Part shown: positions 17,949 through 26,491 of the stretch, piece after piece
How positions within the stretch are numbered: the first letter of the stretch is position 1
Layout: the number at the start of each line of letters is the position of its first letter
From: Rugamonas fusca
Lineage (GTDB): Bacteria; Pseudomonadota; Gammaproteobacteria; Burkholderiales; Burkholderiaceae_D
NCBI RefSeq assembly: GCF_014042365.1
Contig: NZ_JACEZS010000005.1
Coordinates: forward strand, 1 to 64,000
Length of the DNA stretch: 64,000 nucleotides
Direction of reading: 5' to 3'
Translations under genes and position numbers: made by a program
The notes under the pieces: generated by a model
What the model saw: only the letters and a program-made list of their open reading frames with translations
Database searches by the model: none
What the model was told of the DNA's origin: nothing

Positions 17949-18160
17949 GTCACGTTCCGTCGTGGCCGAGGAAATTCGGCCCGTCTGCGCAATCATGGTG
18001 GCGTCGTGCGCGCCATACGACAAGCAGGCAAATCAAGTATTGCGGATAATTGAATGTGGACGCCTGGTTTGAATTTGGCGAGACGGCATCCGACTGTTCG
18101 CGCTTGTTGTGTTTTTGCCCAACGCCTTGCACCCGGTCCACCCATCCCCATGTGCGGAAG

Positions 18161-18376
18161 ATGATAAAAGACAAACTGAACTGGAAGCGTCCCCTGTTCT
18201 ACCTGCTGCTGCCCGTCTTGCTGGTGATGGTGTTTGTCGGCTTTCCCTTGCCGGTTGCGCCACCGCCGGCGCTTCGGGCCGGACAGGAGCAATCCACCAC
18301 CGTCAAGCGCCGCAAGCGGCGGTTGCCGTGGTGGCTGCGCTACGACCGTGCGGACGACGATGCAACGCGGCGCTGA
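18161..18376 (+). CDS. Small single-pass membrane protein, 71 residues
   Basis: Begins MIKDKLNWKRPLFYLLLPVL with one strong membrane segment (about residues 12-33), then a Pro/Ala-rich stretch and a very basic tail (VKRRKRRLPWWLRYDR). The charge distribution suggests the basic tail may face the cytoplasm or bind phospholipid. The frame is open upstream to 18050, but 18161 gives a sensible small membrane protein; the Shine-Dalgarno (GGAAG) is too close to be convincing. Function unknown. It ends 11 bases from the convergent lipase-chaperone gene. Confidence 0.55.
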   Translation: MIKDKLNWKRPLFYLLLPVLLVMVFVGFPLPVAPPPALRAGQEQSTTVKRRKRRLPWWLRYDRADDDATRR

Positions 18377-18387
18377 TGCCGATCCGT

Positions 18388-18969
18388 TCAATCGAGCCGC
18401 AACTGCGGCTGGGCTGGCGGCAGGCTGGCGTCGAGCCGCGCCTGTTCATCCGGCGTGAAGCGCTGCGCGCGCAGGCGAACCTGGGCCGCTTGTCCGTCCC
18501 CGTTGCCCGGCGCGTCACCGCTCCCATCGTGGCCGGACCTGGCCACAACGTCACGCTCGGTGCGGTACGCCTGCACGCGACGCTGCCATGCCGTCTCCGC
18601 CTGTTCGCGTTCGGCCAGTTGCGCCGCCATCTGCGCGTTGACGCGGTGCGCGCGCAAGCGGTACACGGCTTGCTCGTCCGCGCCCTGTTGGCGCAGCATT
18701 TGCACCTCGGCCTCCATGTGTGACAGCGTCGTTGGCGAGGCTGGCAAGTCGGCCGCGTCATTTGCAGCGCCATTCCGCTGCACGCCAGCGCTGGAAGCTG
18801 GCGCCACCGCCGCCGCCGCGGCTGGCGTAGCCTTGACGAAGGCGAAGTAGTTATCGTGATCCACCACGACCGTGCGTTCGGGCGCCGCCGCTGGCCATGC
18901 CGCATACAGCAGCACAGCCAGGACGGTCGCCCCGGCGCAGGCGTGGCGCAAGTCTGGGCCGGGGCGCAT
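18388..18969 (-). CDS. Short lipase-chaperone-like (Lif/LimK) protein
   Basis: 193 residues: membrane anchor (about 8-30, GATVLAVLLYAAWPAAA), an Ala/Pro-rich linker, and a helical region EAEVQMLRQQGADEQAVYRLRAHRVN... ending VRLRAQRFTPDEQARLDASL, which resembles the C-terminal part of lipase-specific foldases. Normal Lif proteins have 280-340 residues and a conserved RxxFDYxLSA motif in the first mini-domain; both that motif and the region are absent here. Its ATG begins two bases after the lipase stop codon, so the two are translationally coupled. It may be a reduced foldase, or a helical protein of another kind; the family call rests on position and the tail. Confidence 0.6.
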   Translation of the reverse strand: MRPGPDLRHACAGATVLAVLLYAAWPAAAPERTVVVDHDNYFAFVKATPAAAAAVAPASSAGVQRNGAANDAADLPASPTTLSHMEAEVQMLRQQGADEQAVYRLRAHRVNAQMAAQLAEREQAETAWQRRVQAYRTERDVVARSGHDGSGDAPGNGDGQAAQVRLRAQRFTPDEQARLDASLPPAQPQLRLD

Positions 18970-18971
18970 GG

Positions 18972-20315
18972 TTACAGCCCGAAGATGATGCCGGCGATGT
19001 TGTCGTAGATCGGATAAACACCGGAAGCGGGCTGCAGCCAGCCGATCACGTCGAAGTGGTCGTAGGCGCCGTAGTAGCCCAGGTAGTTCCACGTGCCGCG
19101 CACGGAGCTGCCGTTGTAGTTGCGCACCGGCTGGCCGGCCGGTGCCTTCATGCTCACCGTATTGACCACGCCGTCGTTGGCGAACCAGCTGCTGTCGATC
19201 AGCACGCGGCTCGGGTCGGTCTGCGTGTACGAGCCCATGCCGCGCTGGAGGATGGACGGCACCACCCATTCGCCGGCCGTGTTCTTGGTGAAGAAGATCA
19301 TGTCATCGCGCGCGTACTGGTAGCTGCTGCTCTGGAACGGTGCGATGATGCGGTCGGTGCCGTTGCAGCACCAGCTGCCTTGTTCCGTGGCGTCGCTGCC
19401 GATCGAGTAGTAGTAGACGTTGGGCGAGGTCTGCACCCAGGTATTGAGTTCGCGCGCGCCATCGGGACCCAGGTCCCACTGGGCCGAATCGTGGTTGGCC
19501 AGTTGCCAGAACGGCGCGCCCTGGGTGCGCGAGATGAAGTCGCTGATCGATTCGCTCGGACCCTGCGCCAGGCCGAACTGCTCCAGCCGGAACTTGTAGA
19601 CCGGGTTGGTGCTGCCGCCCAGTCCCGCCACCTGCACGATCTGGCCCGCCAGTTCCGACACCTTGGGCACGTAGTCCACGATCACATCGCGCAGCGTGGT
19701 GCCGTTGTGCGGCGTGGCGATGGTGGTGGCGCTCTTGACCCAGCCCACCTTGCCGCCCGTGTACAGGTCGCCGCCGCCTTCGTTACCGTTGGGCGAACCG
19801 TTTTCCATCAGCTGGATCAGCGTGCGCACCGTCTGGCCACCCTGGCTGTGCGAGATCAGGTGTATCGGGTGGTTGGCGTCCCACGCCGGATACAGGGCCA
19901 GCGGATAGTGGTTGGGATTGTTGTTCGGATCAGCGGCCCAGCATTTACCGGACGGCGTTTGAATCGCGCCGAAGGCGGCGTAGGCGGCCGTGTGCTTGGC
20001 GCCATAGTCGGCGCAGCCGCCCTTGATCTGGTAGTACAGCTCCACCGCGCGGTCCCAGTTCGAGCTGACCGGCCCCACGCCGGCCACGTAGACCTGGTGG
20101 TTGGCGCCGCTCAGGTGGCCGGCGATGTCGTTGCTGCCGCCCCAGTACAGGAAGCCCGTGCCTTGCAGTTCATCCGTGCCGAAGCCGAGGAAGCCGTGCA
20201 CCATCACCACCGGATAGTTGTTGGCGGCCTGCGCTTGCGGCATGGCCAGGCAGGCCGCCGCGATCGTCAGTTGCGCCACGTGGCCCGCTGCCTGCACTAC
20301 GATCCTTCGCATCAT
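18972..20315 (-). CDS. Secreted triacylglycerol lipase (family I.5-like)
   Basis: 447 residues with a signal peptide ending in AQA at about residue 30. The mature protein opens YPVVMVHGFLGFG (oxyanion region) and has the nucleophile in ISHSQGGQ (Ser157), the acid in ANDGVVNTVSM and the histidine in YDHFDVIG. GPVSSNWDRA, the His-rich CADYGAKHTAAYAAFG and WDLGPDGARELN closely match the zinc-site and lid regions of the thermostable Geobacillus lipases of family I.5, an unusual type for a betaproteobacterium. ATGATG at 20315-20310 is preferred as start since GGAGA sits just before it. It is followed immediately by a chaperone-like gene. Confidence 0.92.
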   Translation of the reverse strand: MMRRIVVQAAGHVAQLTIAAACLAMPQAQAANNYPVVMVHGFLGFGTDELQGTGFLYWGGSNDIAGHLSGANHQVYVAGVGPVSSNWDRAVELYYQIKGGCADYGAKHTAAYAAFGAIQTPSGKCWAADPNNNPNHYPLALYPAWDANHPIHLISHSQGGQTVRTLIQLMENGSPNGNEGGGDLYTGGKVGWVKSATTIATPHNGTTLRDVIVDYVPKVSELAGQIVQVAGLGGSTNPVYKFRLEQFGLAQGPSESISDFISRTQGAPFWQLANHDSAQWDLGPDGARELNTWVQTSPNVYYYSIGSDATEQGSWCCNGTDRIIAPFQSSSYQYARDDMIFFTKNTAGEWVVPSILQRGMGSYTQTDPSRVLIDSSWFANDGVVNTVSMKAPAGQPVRNYNGSSVRGTWNYLGYYGAYDHFDVIGWLQPASGVYPIYDNIAGIIFGL

Positions 20316-20661
20316 GTTGGTCTCCATATTTTCGTTTGTGTTTCGGGTGAGCTGATTTCAACACGAATGCGCCAGGCCTCCGGCGCGCACGGCCGTTCGC
20401 GGCAGGCCAACCGCATGGCCGCGCAAGCCACGCCGGGGGCGAGCATGGAGTGCGTGCGGCGCGCGCATTGTGGGCACGTTACAACAGGCGCGCCGCATCA
20501 TAACCGACCAGCGGTAACAGGCGGTGTGCGATGGTGTGTCGCGCCACGCCGAACGCTGCGGCAGATCAAAGGCAGTGCTCGCCAGCGGCCTAGCATGTCT
20601 CCATGGTGGCCGCGACGGCATCCCGTCCGGGGTGGGCGGCACCGTTGCGGGAGGGCTGGCC
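20316..20661. other. Divergent intergenic region lipase / metallopeptidase cluster
   Basis: 346 bases between leftward lipase and the rightward four-gene cluster. It is GC-rich, with no recognisable consensus promoter; a candidate inverted repeat GTTACAACAGGCG...CAGCGGTAAC lies at 20478-20519 (GTTAC / GTAAC ends). No protein or RNA gene is supported. Confidence 0.4.
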
Positions 20662-21960
20662 ATGACCGTCTTTATCGATACCAGCGGGACGCCCGATATC
20701 GCGTTCGGCGACCTGTTCACGGCCACCGGCAGCGACAGCGGCCTCGGTGAAATCAACGTCCCCACTGACAGCACCGTGTTCCAGGTCACCTACATCGAAA
20801 CGGCCGGCGCGCCGGCCACGGCGGACCGGATCAACCAGCTGGTCAACACGGACTTCGGCGTGCCGATCGTGATCAGCGCGCTCAACGACGGCACCGATCC
20901 CATCACCGGCATCGACCTCAAGACGGTGGCCGGCGAAACCTATATCGACAGCAGCAGCGGCAGCGCCATCGTGCGCGTCGTGTACGATTCGAGCCAGTGC
21001 CTCGGTTCCGGCTTTTTCGCGTTCGACGTGAACGGCAAGCAGATCAGCTTTCCCGGCCCCGTGATCCTGTACCACGAACTGTCGCATGCGCTGCGGGCGG
21101 CCACCGGCACCACCCAGACCAACGACGAGATTCCGGCCGAGACGGACGAGAATGTGCTGCGCAGCCAGGAAGGACTGTGCCTGCGTGACGTGAACAACCA
21201 CGGCGGCGGCTGCGGCGCCGGCGACACGTGCGGCGGCACCGTCAACGGCTGCTTCATCGTCTCGGCCACCACGGGTTCGCCCGAATCGGAGGAAGTGCGG
21301 CGGTTGCGGGCGTTGCGCGAACTGGTGGCCGGCACCACGCAACTGGGCGCCACGCTGATCGACCGTATCTACGAGGAGTATTACCAGTTCAGCCCCGCCA
21401 TCGCGGGCCGCCTGGGACAGGACGCGCTGGCGCGCCAGGCCGTGCTGCTGGTGGCCGTGCGGCCGCTGCTGGCCTGGTACACGCTGGCCGGCGTGCTTGC
21501 CTTCGATGGCGAAGGGTTTGGCGCCGAGCAGGCCATGCGCGACCTGGAGCGCGCTTGCCCACGCTACCTGGGCCGCACCTCGGTGGCCGGCGTGCTGGCC
21601 GGCCTGCGCGCCGGGAAGCCGCTGCCTGACAAGATGCCGCCGTTGCTGCATTCGTTCGCGGAAGATGTGCGCAAGGCCGCCGCGCTGCCCCATGCGGGCT
21701 GGGCCATCCTCGATCCGCTGGCGCGGGCCTGGGGCGCGGCCGGCGCGCGGCGCGACGTGCGGGCCGAGGTGGCGCAATGGCTGGCCGATGCGCCGCTCGA
21801 CAAGCTGGCACAGCCGGCCGACGCCATGCTGGACGGCGAGTTGTCGGCGCTGGCCGGCCTGTTCGATTTCCGTCCCGAAGCGCGGCGCGCGCTGGGCGCG
21901 CGCCTGACCCAGGCCTGGCCGCAAGCCATCAGCGCGCTGGCGCGGCATGGTTTCATTTGA
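20662..21960 (+). CDS. Zinc-metallopeptidase-like protein (M91-like) with C-terminal cysteine-led domain, copy 1
   Basis: 432 residues, no signal peptide. The N-terminal half has GSAIVRVVYDSSQC followed by a gluzincin helix YHELSHALR (HExxH at 138-142) and a conserved DENVLRSQEGLCLRDVNNH (162-180) that may supply further ligands; the arrangement is reminiscent of the M91 (NleD-like) peptidases. A Cys/Gly-rich linker leads to a second domain beginning CFIVSATTGSPESEEVRRLR (197 on) with a later QFSPAIA, similar to the 'CFI-box' domain found at the C-terminus of many bacterial proteins. A good Shine-Dalgarno (GGGAGG) precedes ATG 20662. First of four tandem genes; its substrate is unknown. Confidence 0.75.
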   Translation: MTVFIDTSGTPDIAFGDLFTATGSDSGLGEINVPTDSTVFQVTYIETAGAPATADRINQLVNTDFGVPIVISALNDGTDPITGIDLKTVAGETYIDSSSGSAIVRVVYDSSQCLGSGFFAFDVNGKQISFPGPVILYHELSHALRAATGTTQTNDEIPAETDENVLRSQEGLCLRDVNNHGGGCGAGDTCGGTVNGCFIVSATTGSPESEEVRRLRALRELVAGTTQLGATLIDRIYEEYYQFSPAIAGRLGQDALARQAVLLVAVRPLLAWYTLAGVLAFDGEGFGAEQAMRDLERACPRYLGRTSVAGVLAGLRAGKPLPDKMPPLLHSFAEDVRKAAALPHAGWAILDPLARAWGAAGARRDVRAEVAQWLADAPLDKLAQPADAMLDGELSALAGLFDFRPEARRALGARLTQAWPQAISALARHGFI

Positions 21961-21972
21961 ACCGAGGTGCAT

Positions 21973-22509
21973 ATGACGACCCAACCGTTGAACATACTTG
22001 GCGCCGAACTGCGGCGCCGCAGCGCCGAGGCGCTGAGCGCGGCCGCTCCGTGCGACCGCGAGCCGCGCCAGCTGCTGGTGGAAGTGGACAATCCGGGCGG
22101 CGTGCCGCTGCACGTGTGGACCAGCCGCCGCGCCTACGAGTACGACGCGGCCAGCGGCGTGCTCACGCTGTACCTGACGGAACGCACGCCGGCGCTGCCC
22201 GACACCATCAAGATGATTTCCGACCATCCGCGCACGCCCAGCCAGGTCGAGGTGCCCCCGCACAGCCGCGCCACGCTGGAACTGGGCGTGCCGGCCGTGA
22301 TCCGGCGCCGGGTTCCGGCCAAGGGGCTGGGCATGGCGTTCGTGGAGCAAGCCATCACGCGGATCGACCAGGTCGAGCTGCACATCCAGTTCGCGGACAC
22401 GCCGTTCGACAAGCCGGCCGGCGCCACGCCCGAGGAACACCGCCAGCGCCTGCGCACGCAGGGCGAGCTTGCGCGGGCCACCATCAGTCCCACCGGAACG
22501 AAGGAGTAA
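21973..22509 (+). CDS. Uncharacterised protein of the metallopeptidase cluster, 178 residues
   Basis: I do not recognise a named family. The protein begins MTTQPLNILGAELRRRSAEA, then appears mainly beta: LLVEVDNPGGVPLHVWTSRRAYEYD, VLTLYLTERTP, VEVPPHSRATLELGVP, VELHIQFADTPF. It has no signal peptide, membrane segment or catalytic motif I can name, so it is probably a cytosolic or exported-by-specialised-route structural or adaptor protein. It starts 12 bases after the peptidase gene, and its own stop codon overlaps the Shine-Dalgarno (AAGGAG) of the next gene, which points to tight co-translation. Confidence 0.75.
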   Translation: MTTQPLNILGAELRRRSAEALSAAAPCDREPRQLLVEVDNPGGVPLHVWTSRRAYEYDAASGVLTLYLTERTPALPDTIKMISDHPRTPSQVEVPPHSRATLELGVPAVIRRRVPAKGLGMAFVEQAITRIDQVELHIQFADTPFDKPAGATPEEHRQRLRTQGELARATISPTGTKE

Positions 22510-22514
22510 GCATC

Positions 22515-23069
22515 ATGGCATCGATCGACGACGTATTCCACCAACTCCAGGCGGTCAACACCAACCTGTCCACGCTGCATGCGGACGGCATCGCCGAGAC
22601 CAACGCCACCAACCAGGTCAAGAGCAGCGTCGACACGGTCGATGCCGACGTCAAGGCCGGCTTCAACGCCACCGTCAATGGCCTGACCACGATCGCGCTG
22701 ATCGACATCGAGGCGGTCAAGCTGCTGTTCCACCTGACGCAGCAGACCGACACGGTGATCTGCGCGCTGGAGAACATCTCGCGCAACACCTGCGCCATGC
22801 TGACCCAGATGACCATCCAGACGCAGCTTCAACGACGCATGGCCGACGACCTGGACGCGGTCCGCGCCATGGAGGAAGCCGGGCAGCCCGCGGCGGCGCT
22901 GGAGCGTGCGCGCCTGGCCGCGCTGCAGGCCGAGATCGAGCGCTGCTGCCCGCCGGAGCAAACGCCGCCGGCCTGCACCTACCAGCCATGCCCGAAAGTG
23001 GAGCGGGCCAGGATGCCGGATCTGCCCAAGGTGGGCGGCGACGGCAATCGTCCGCCCGGCATTAACTAG
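22515..23069 (+). CDS. Coiled-coil protein of the metallopeptidase cluster, 184 residues
   Basis: Begins MASIDDVFHQLQAVNTNLST. Residues 5-60 are a hydrophilic heptad-like helix rich in Asn/Thr/Val, residues 60-100 a more hydrophobic helix (TTIALIDIEAVKLLFHLTQQTDTVICALENI), 100-150 again helical, and the tail is Cys/Pro-rich (RCCPPEQTPPACTYQPCP) ending in a disordered GGDGNRPPGIN. The pattern suggests a rod-shaped or oligomeric component, perhaps with metal or disulfide cross-links at the end. No named family. Shine-Dalgarno AAGGAG lies inside the end of the upstream gene. Confidence 0.75.
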   Translation: MASIDDVFHQLQAVNTNLSTLHADGIAETNATNQVKSSVDTVDADVKAGFNATVNGLTTIALIDIEAVKLLFHLTQQTDTVICALENISRNTCAMLTQMTIQTQLQRRMADDLDAVRAMEEAGQPAAALERARLAALQAEIERCCPPEQTPPACTYQPCPKVERARMPDLPKVGGDGNRPPGIN

Positions 23070-23112
23070 CCAACACGAGCCAACCTGGCCGCCAGCCCGC
23101 GGGAGTCCGCGC

Positions 23113-24507
23113 ATGACCATCTTTCTCGACCTGGCGGGCCAGACGGCCACCGCCTTCAACAACTTCGACGTGGTGTCCGGCCAGAGCGGCGGCGTGGGTC
23201 TGCTGGACGTGGTGGGCGACGCCACCATGAAGCAGCTCACCTACGACGACGTGAGCGGCCAGTTGCCCACGGCGGACCGCTTGAGCGCGCTGGCCAACAC
23301 CGACTTCGGCGCACCCATCATCGTCACGGCGCTCAATGGCGGCAACGATCCGTACAAGGGCAACGACATCACAGGCAACGCCCAAGCCTACACGGACCAC
23401 AGCCCCGGCCACCTGGTGATCCGCATCGTGTATGACGTGAGCCAGTGCTGTGGCAAGGGCATCGTGGCGCGCAACAACAACGGCGACAACATCACCGTGC
23501 CCAATCCCGTGCTGCTGTACCACGAGATGGCGCACGTGTTCCTGGAAGTGAACCATCAGCCCGACGTGGAGTCGAGCGTGATCGGCGACGAGAACGTGCT
23601 GCGCGCCCAGCTGGGCCAGTGCCTGCGCAACGTGAACGACCACGAGGGCGGCTGCGGCGATGGCAGCGATTGCGGCGGCAACGACGGCGGCCCCGATAGC
23701 GGCCCGCCGCCGGGTGGCTGCGCGGCCGGTACCACGACCGTGTGCTTCGTCGTCTCGGCCGCCACCGGCTCGGCCCAGTCGGACGAAGTACACGCGCTGC
23801 GCCAGTTGCGCGCGCGCGTGGCGGCGCGCTCCGTGCTGGCGGCGCGGCTGATCGATGTCGTGTATGCGGAATACGCCCAGTTCAGTCCCGCCATCGCCAA
23901 CCGCATCGAAGGCGACGTGCTGGCGCGGCGGGCCGTGCTGCTGGCCGTGGTGCGGCCGCTGCTGGCCTGGTACAGCCTGGCCGGCGCGCTGGCCTTCGAC
24001 GGGCGCGGCGAGGCGTCCAGGCGGGCGGCGCGGGCGCTGGCCGCCGCCTGTCCCCGTTACGTCGGCAGCGCCTTGCTGGTGGAAATGCTCGACGCGCTGG
24101 CGACGGGCCGCGCGTTGCCGGCAGCCGCCTCGCCACTGCTGCGCGGGCTGGGGCCGGAGTTGCGCACCGCGTCCAGCCTGCGCTGCGCCCGTTGGGCCGT
24201 GTTCGACCCGCTGGCGCGGGCGTGGCGCGCGGCGGCCGGCGGCGCAAACGCGGCGCATGGGGCGCATCCTGTGGATGTGGTGGAGGAGGTGGCACAGTGG
24301 CTGGCGCAGGCGCCGCTTGAACTGGTGCCCTGCATCGCGCCACGGAACGATGGCGTGGCGTCCCGCGCCGGCGCATCCGATGAGGACTGGCTGGCGCTAG
24401 CCAGCCTGTTTGGCTTCCAGCCGTCCGCGTTGCGAACGCTGGGCACGCGGCTGGCGGCGGCCTGGCCGCAGGCGGACGCCATGCTGGCGCGCTGCGGCTA
24501 CCTTTGA
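23113..24507 (+). CDS. Zinc-metallopeptidase-like protein (M91-like) with C-terminal cysteine-led domain, copy 2
   Basis: 464 residues, a paralogue of the protein at 20662-21960 along its whole length. HExxH is kept in LLYHEMAHVFLE (137-141), as are GDENVLRAQLGQCLRNVNDHEGGC and the second domain starting CFVVSAATGSAQSDEVHALR (211 on). The linker between the domains is longer and richer in Gly/Asp/Pro. The two copies are divergent outside these blocks, so this is an old duplication. Start ATG 23113 follows GGGAG by eight bases; 43 bases separate it from the coiled-coil gene. Last gene of the cluster; the convergent hydrolase gene ends 12 bases beyond. Confidence 0.75.
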   Translation: MTIFLDLAGQTATAFNNFDVVSGQSGGVGLLDVVGDATMKQLTYDDVSGQLPTADRLSALANTDFGAPIIVTALNGGNDPYKGNDITGNAQAYTDHSPGHLVIRIVYDVSQCCGKGIVARNNNGDNITVPNPVLLYHEMAHVFLEVNHQPDVESSVIGDENVLRAQLGQCLRNVNDHEGGCGDGSDCGGNDGGPDSGPPPGGCAAGTTTVCFVVSAATGSAQSDEVHALRQLRARVAARSVLAARLIDVVYAEYAQFSPAIANRIEGDVLARRAVLLAVVRPLLAWYSLAGALAFDGRGEASRRAARALAAACPRYVGSALLVEMLDALATGRALPAAASPLLRGLGPELRTASSLRCARWAVFDPLARAWRAAAGGANAAHGAHPVDVVEEVAQWLAQAPLELVPCIAPRNDGVASRAGASDEDWLALASLFGFQPSALRTLGTRLAAAWPQADAMLARCGYL

Positions 24508-24519
24508 GCGTTGCTCGGG

Positions 24520-25338
24520 TCAGGCGTCAACCTCGGCGCCAGCCAGGAAGCCGGCGATCATCTCGTTGACAATGGCTGCATGGGTGAGCGGCGCCATGTG
24601 GCCACCCTTGGTCTGGGCGGCGGCCGCGTTGGGCAGGGCGGCAGCCAATTCGGCGGCCAGGCGGCGGGTGGACGCGGGGCTGGCGGCGCCGGACATGACC
24701 AGCGCCGGCATCGTCAGCGCCTGCAGGTCGGCCAGCGTGGCCGGCTCGCCCAGCAAGGCTTCGAAATCCAGCCTGACCTTGGCGATCTGCGACGTGAAGC
24801 GCTGCTGCTGCGCGGCCGGCAGCGTGTCGAACACGCCTTCCCGGTTCCAGTAATCGATGAACACGCGCGTCGCATCGTGCGGACTGGCGGCGCGCTCGAT
24901 GGCGTCCACCACGGCTACGATCTCGCGCCGCGCCGGGTCGGTTGGCGGCAGCAGGTGGAAGGCCACCGGCTCGAACACGGTCAGCGACAGCACCCGTTGC
25001 GGCATCTGGCGCGCCAGGCGCAGGGCCGTGGCGCCGCCATATGAATGCCCCACCAGGTGGAACGCTTCGCCCGGCGTCAGCCGCGCGGCGATGGCGGCGT
25101 TGATGGCGTCCACCTCGTGACCCAGCGTATAGGGGCCGTCCACGGCGGGGAAGGGCGATTTGCCGTAACCGAGCAGGTCGACGGCGATGCAGCGGAAGCC
25201 CGCTTCCAGGCTGGCCATCAGGTCGGCCCACTGGGCGCGGGAACTCATGGAGCTGTGGAGCAGGACGAGGGCGGGCCGCGCGTCCGGCGGCAGGGCGGTG
25301 GTGATCATCAGGTGCGGGTGAAAAAACAAAGCGGGCAT
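24520..25338 (-). CDS. Alpha/beta hydrolase
   Basis: 272 residues of the alpha/beta-hydrolase fold, cytosolic. Seen: LVLLHSSMSSRAQW (oxyanion loop), nucleophile elbow LVGHSYGGATA, an acid probably in PALVMSGAASP (here Ser-rich, the usual Asp is not obvious) and the histidine in TKGGHMAPLTH. This composition fits esterases or lactone hydrolases of the broad group, but not a specific substrate. The start could also be the Met at 25308. It is convergent with the metallopeptidase cluster and divergent from the sugar importer. Confidence 0.85.
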   Translation of the reverse strand: MPALFFHPHLMITTALPPDARPALVLLHSSMSSRAQWADLMASLEAGFRCIAVDLLGYGKSPFPAVDGPYTLGHEVDAINAAIAARLTPGEAFHLVGHSYGGATALRLARQMPQRVLSLTVFEPVAFHLLPPTDPARREIVAVVDAIERAASPHDATRVFIDYWNREGVFDTLPAAQQQRFTSQIAKVRLDFEALLGEPATLADLQALTMPALVMSGAASPASTRRLAAELAAALPNAAAAQTKGGHMAPLTHAAIVNEMIAGFLAGAEVDA

Positions 25339-25384
25339 TATACGCGCCCGCCTGCCATACCGAAATCAATATCAATTTTGAAAT

Positions 25385-25406
25385 AAATGTCATTAGTACG
25401 ACATTT
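25385..25406. promoter_or_regulatory. Palindromic operator upstream of the sugar importer
   Basis: AAATGTC (25385-25391) and GACATTT (25400-25406) form a 7-bp inverted repeat around ATTAGTAC. Size and position, 110 bases before ytfQ, fit a dimeric repressor site of the GntR or LacI type that responds to the imported sugar. The regulator gene is not in this window. Confidence 0.55.
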
Positions 25407-25516
25407 GCCTTTCTCCTACCATCTCTGAACAGTAACGGCCGATACAGGCCGGCGGCGTGCCCGACGATCCCGTTGGCGGCGCCAAAAGTGGTACCAAAAA
25501 CTTCAAGGAGACTGGT

Positions 25517-26485
25517 ATGAAATTCACCCGCAGAACCATCCTGGCCACGGCCATCCTCGCCGCCTGCGCCGCTTCCCCGTTGACCGCGTTGGCGGCCAAG
25601 CCCCTGGTGATCGGCTTTTCGCAAGTGGGCGCGGAGAGCGAATGGCGCACCGCCAATACCGTCTCGATCAAGGACGCCGCCAGGAAGGCCGGCGTGACGC
25701 TCAAGTTCGCGGACGCCCAGCAGAAGCAGGAAAACCAGGTCAAGGCGATCCGCTCCTTCATCGCGCAAAAGGTTGACGTGATCGCGTTCTCGCCGGTGGT
25801 GGAATCGGGCTGGGACACGGTGCTGCGCGAGGCCAAGGCCGCCAAGATCCCCGTCATCCTGACCGACCGCGCCGTCAGCGTGACGGACGATACGCTGTAC
25901 GTCACCTTCATCGGTTCGGACTTCGTGGAGGAAGGCCGGCGCGCCGGCAAGTGGTTGCTCGAGCACGCGAAGAATGCCGCGCCGGATGGCACCGTCAACA
26001 TCGTCGAGCTGCAAGGCACGGTCGGTTCCGCGCCGGCCATCGACCGCAAGAAGGGCTTCGAGGAAGTCATCGCCGCCAATCCCAAGTTCAAGATCATCCG
26101 TTCGCAGACGGGCGACTTCACCCGCGCCAAGGGCAAGGAGGTGATGGAAGCGTTCCTGAAAGCGGAGGGCAAGAAGATCAATGTGCTCTACGCCCACAAT
26201 GACGACATGGCCATCGGCGCGATTCAGGCGATCGAGGAAGCGGGCCTGAAGCCGGGCGTGGACATCACCATCGTCTCGATCGACGGCGTCAAGGGCGCGT
26301 TCGAGGCCATGATGGCCGGGAAGCTCAACGTCACCGTGGAATGCAGCCCCTTGCTGGGGCCACAGCTGATGCAGATCGCGGCCGACGTGGTGGCCGCCAA
26401 GCCGGTCCCGAAACGCATCACCACGCAGGAAGGCGTGTTCCCGGCTGAAATCGCGGCGCGGGAATTCCCGAACCGCAAATACTGA
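25517..26485 (+). CDS. ytfQ: Sugar ABC transporter periplasmic binding protein, YtfQ type
   Basis: Binds the sugar (galactofuranose in E. coli YtfQ) in the periplasm and delivers it to the YtfR-YtfT-YjfF importer. 322 residues; signal peptide of about 27 residues ending LAA. The mature part opens LVIGFSQVGAESEWRTAN and has the family segments AQQKQENQVKAIRSFIAQKVD, FSPVVESGWD, IGSDFVEEGRRAG, YAHNDDMAIGAIQA and IDGVKGAFEAM. Shine-Dalgarno AAGGAG precedes ATG 25517. First gene of a four-gene operon. Confidence 0.95.
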   Translation: MKFTRRTILATAILAACAASPLTALAAKPLVIGFSQVGAESEWRTANTVSIKDAARKAGVTLKFADAQQKQENQVKAIRSFIAQKVDVIAFSPVVESGWDTVLREAKAAKIPVILTDRAVSVTDDTLYVTFIGSDFVEEGRRAGKWLLEHAKNAAPDGTVNIVELQGTVGSAPAIDRKKGFEEVIAANPKFKIIRSQTGDFTRAKGKEVMEAFLKAEGKKINVLYAHNDDMAIGAIQAIEEAGLKPGVDITIVSIDGVKGAFEAMMAGKLNVTVECSPLLGPQLMQIAADVVAAKPVPKRITTQEGVFPAEIAAREFPNRKY

Positions 26486-26491
26486 CGCGCC

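Noticed and set aside
18050..18160. N-terminal extension of the 71-residue membrane protein
   Set aside because: The extra 37 residues are Cys/Thr/His-rich without structure and lack a ribosome-binding site; ATG 18161 gives a normal small membrane protein.
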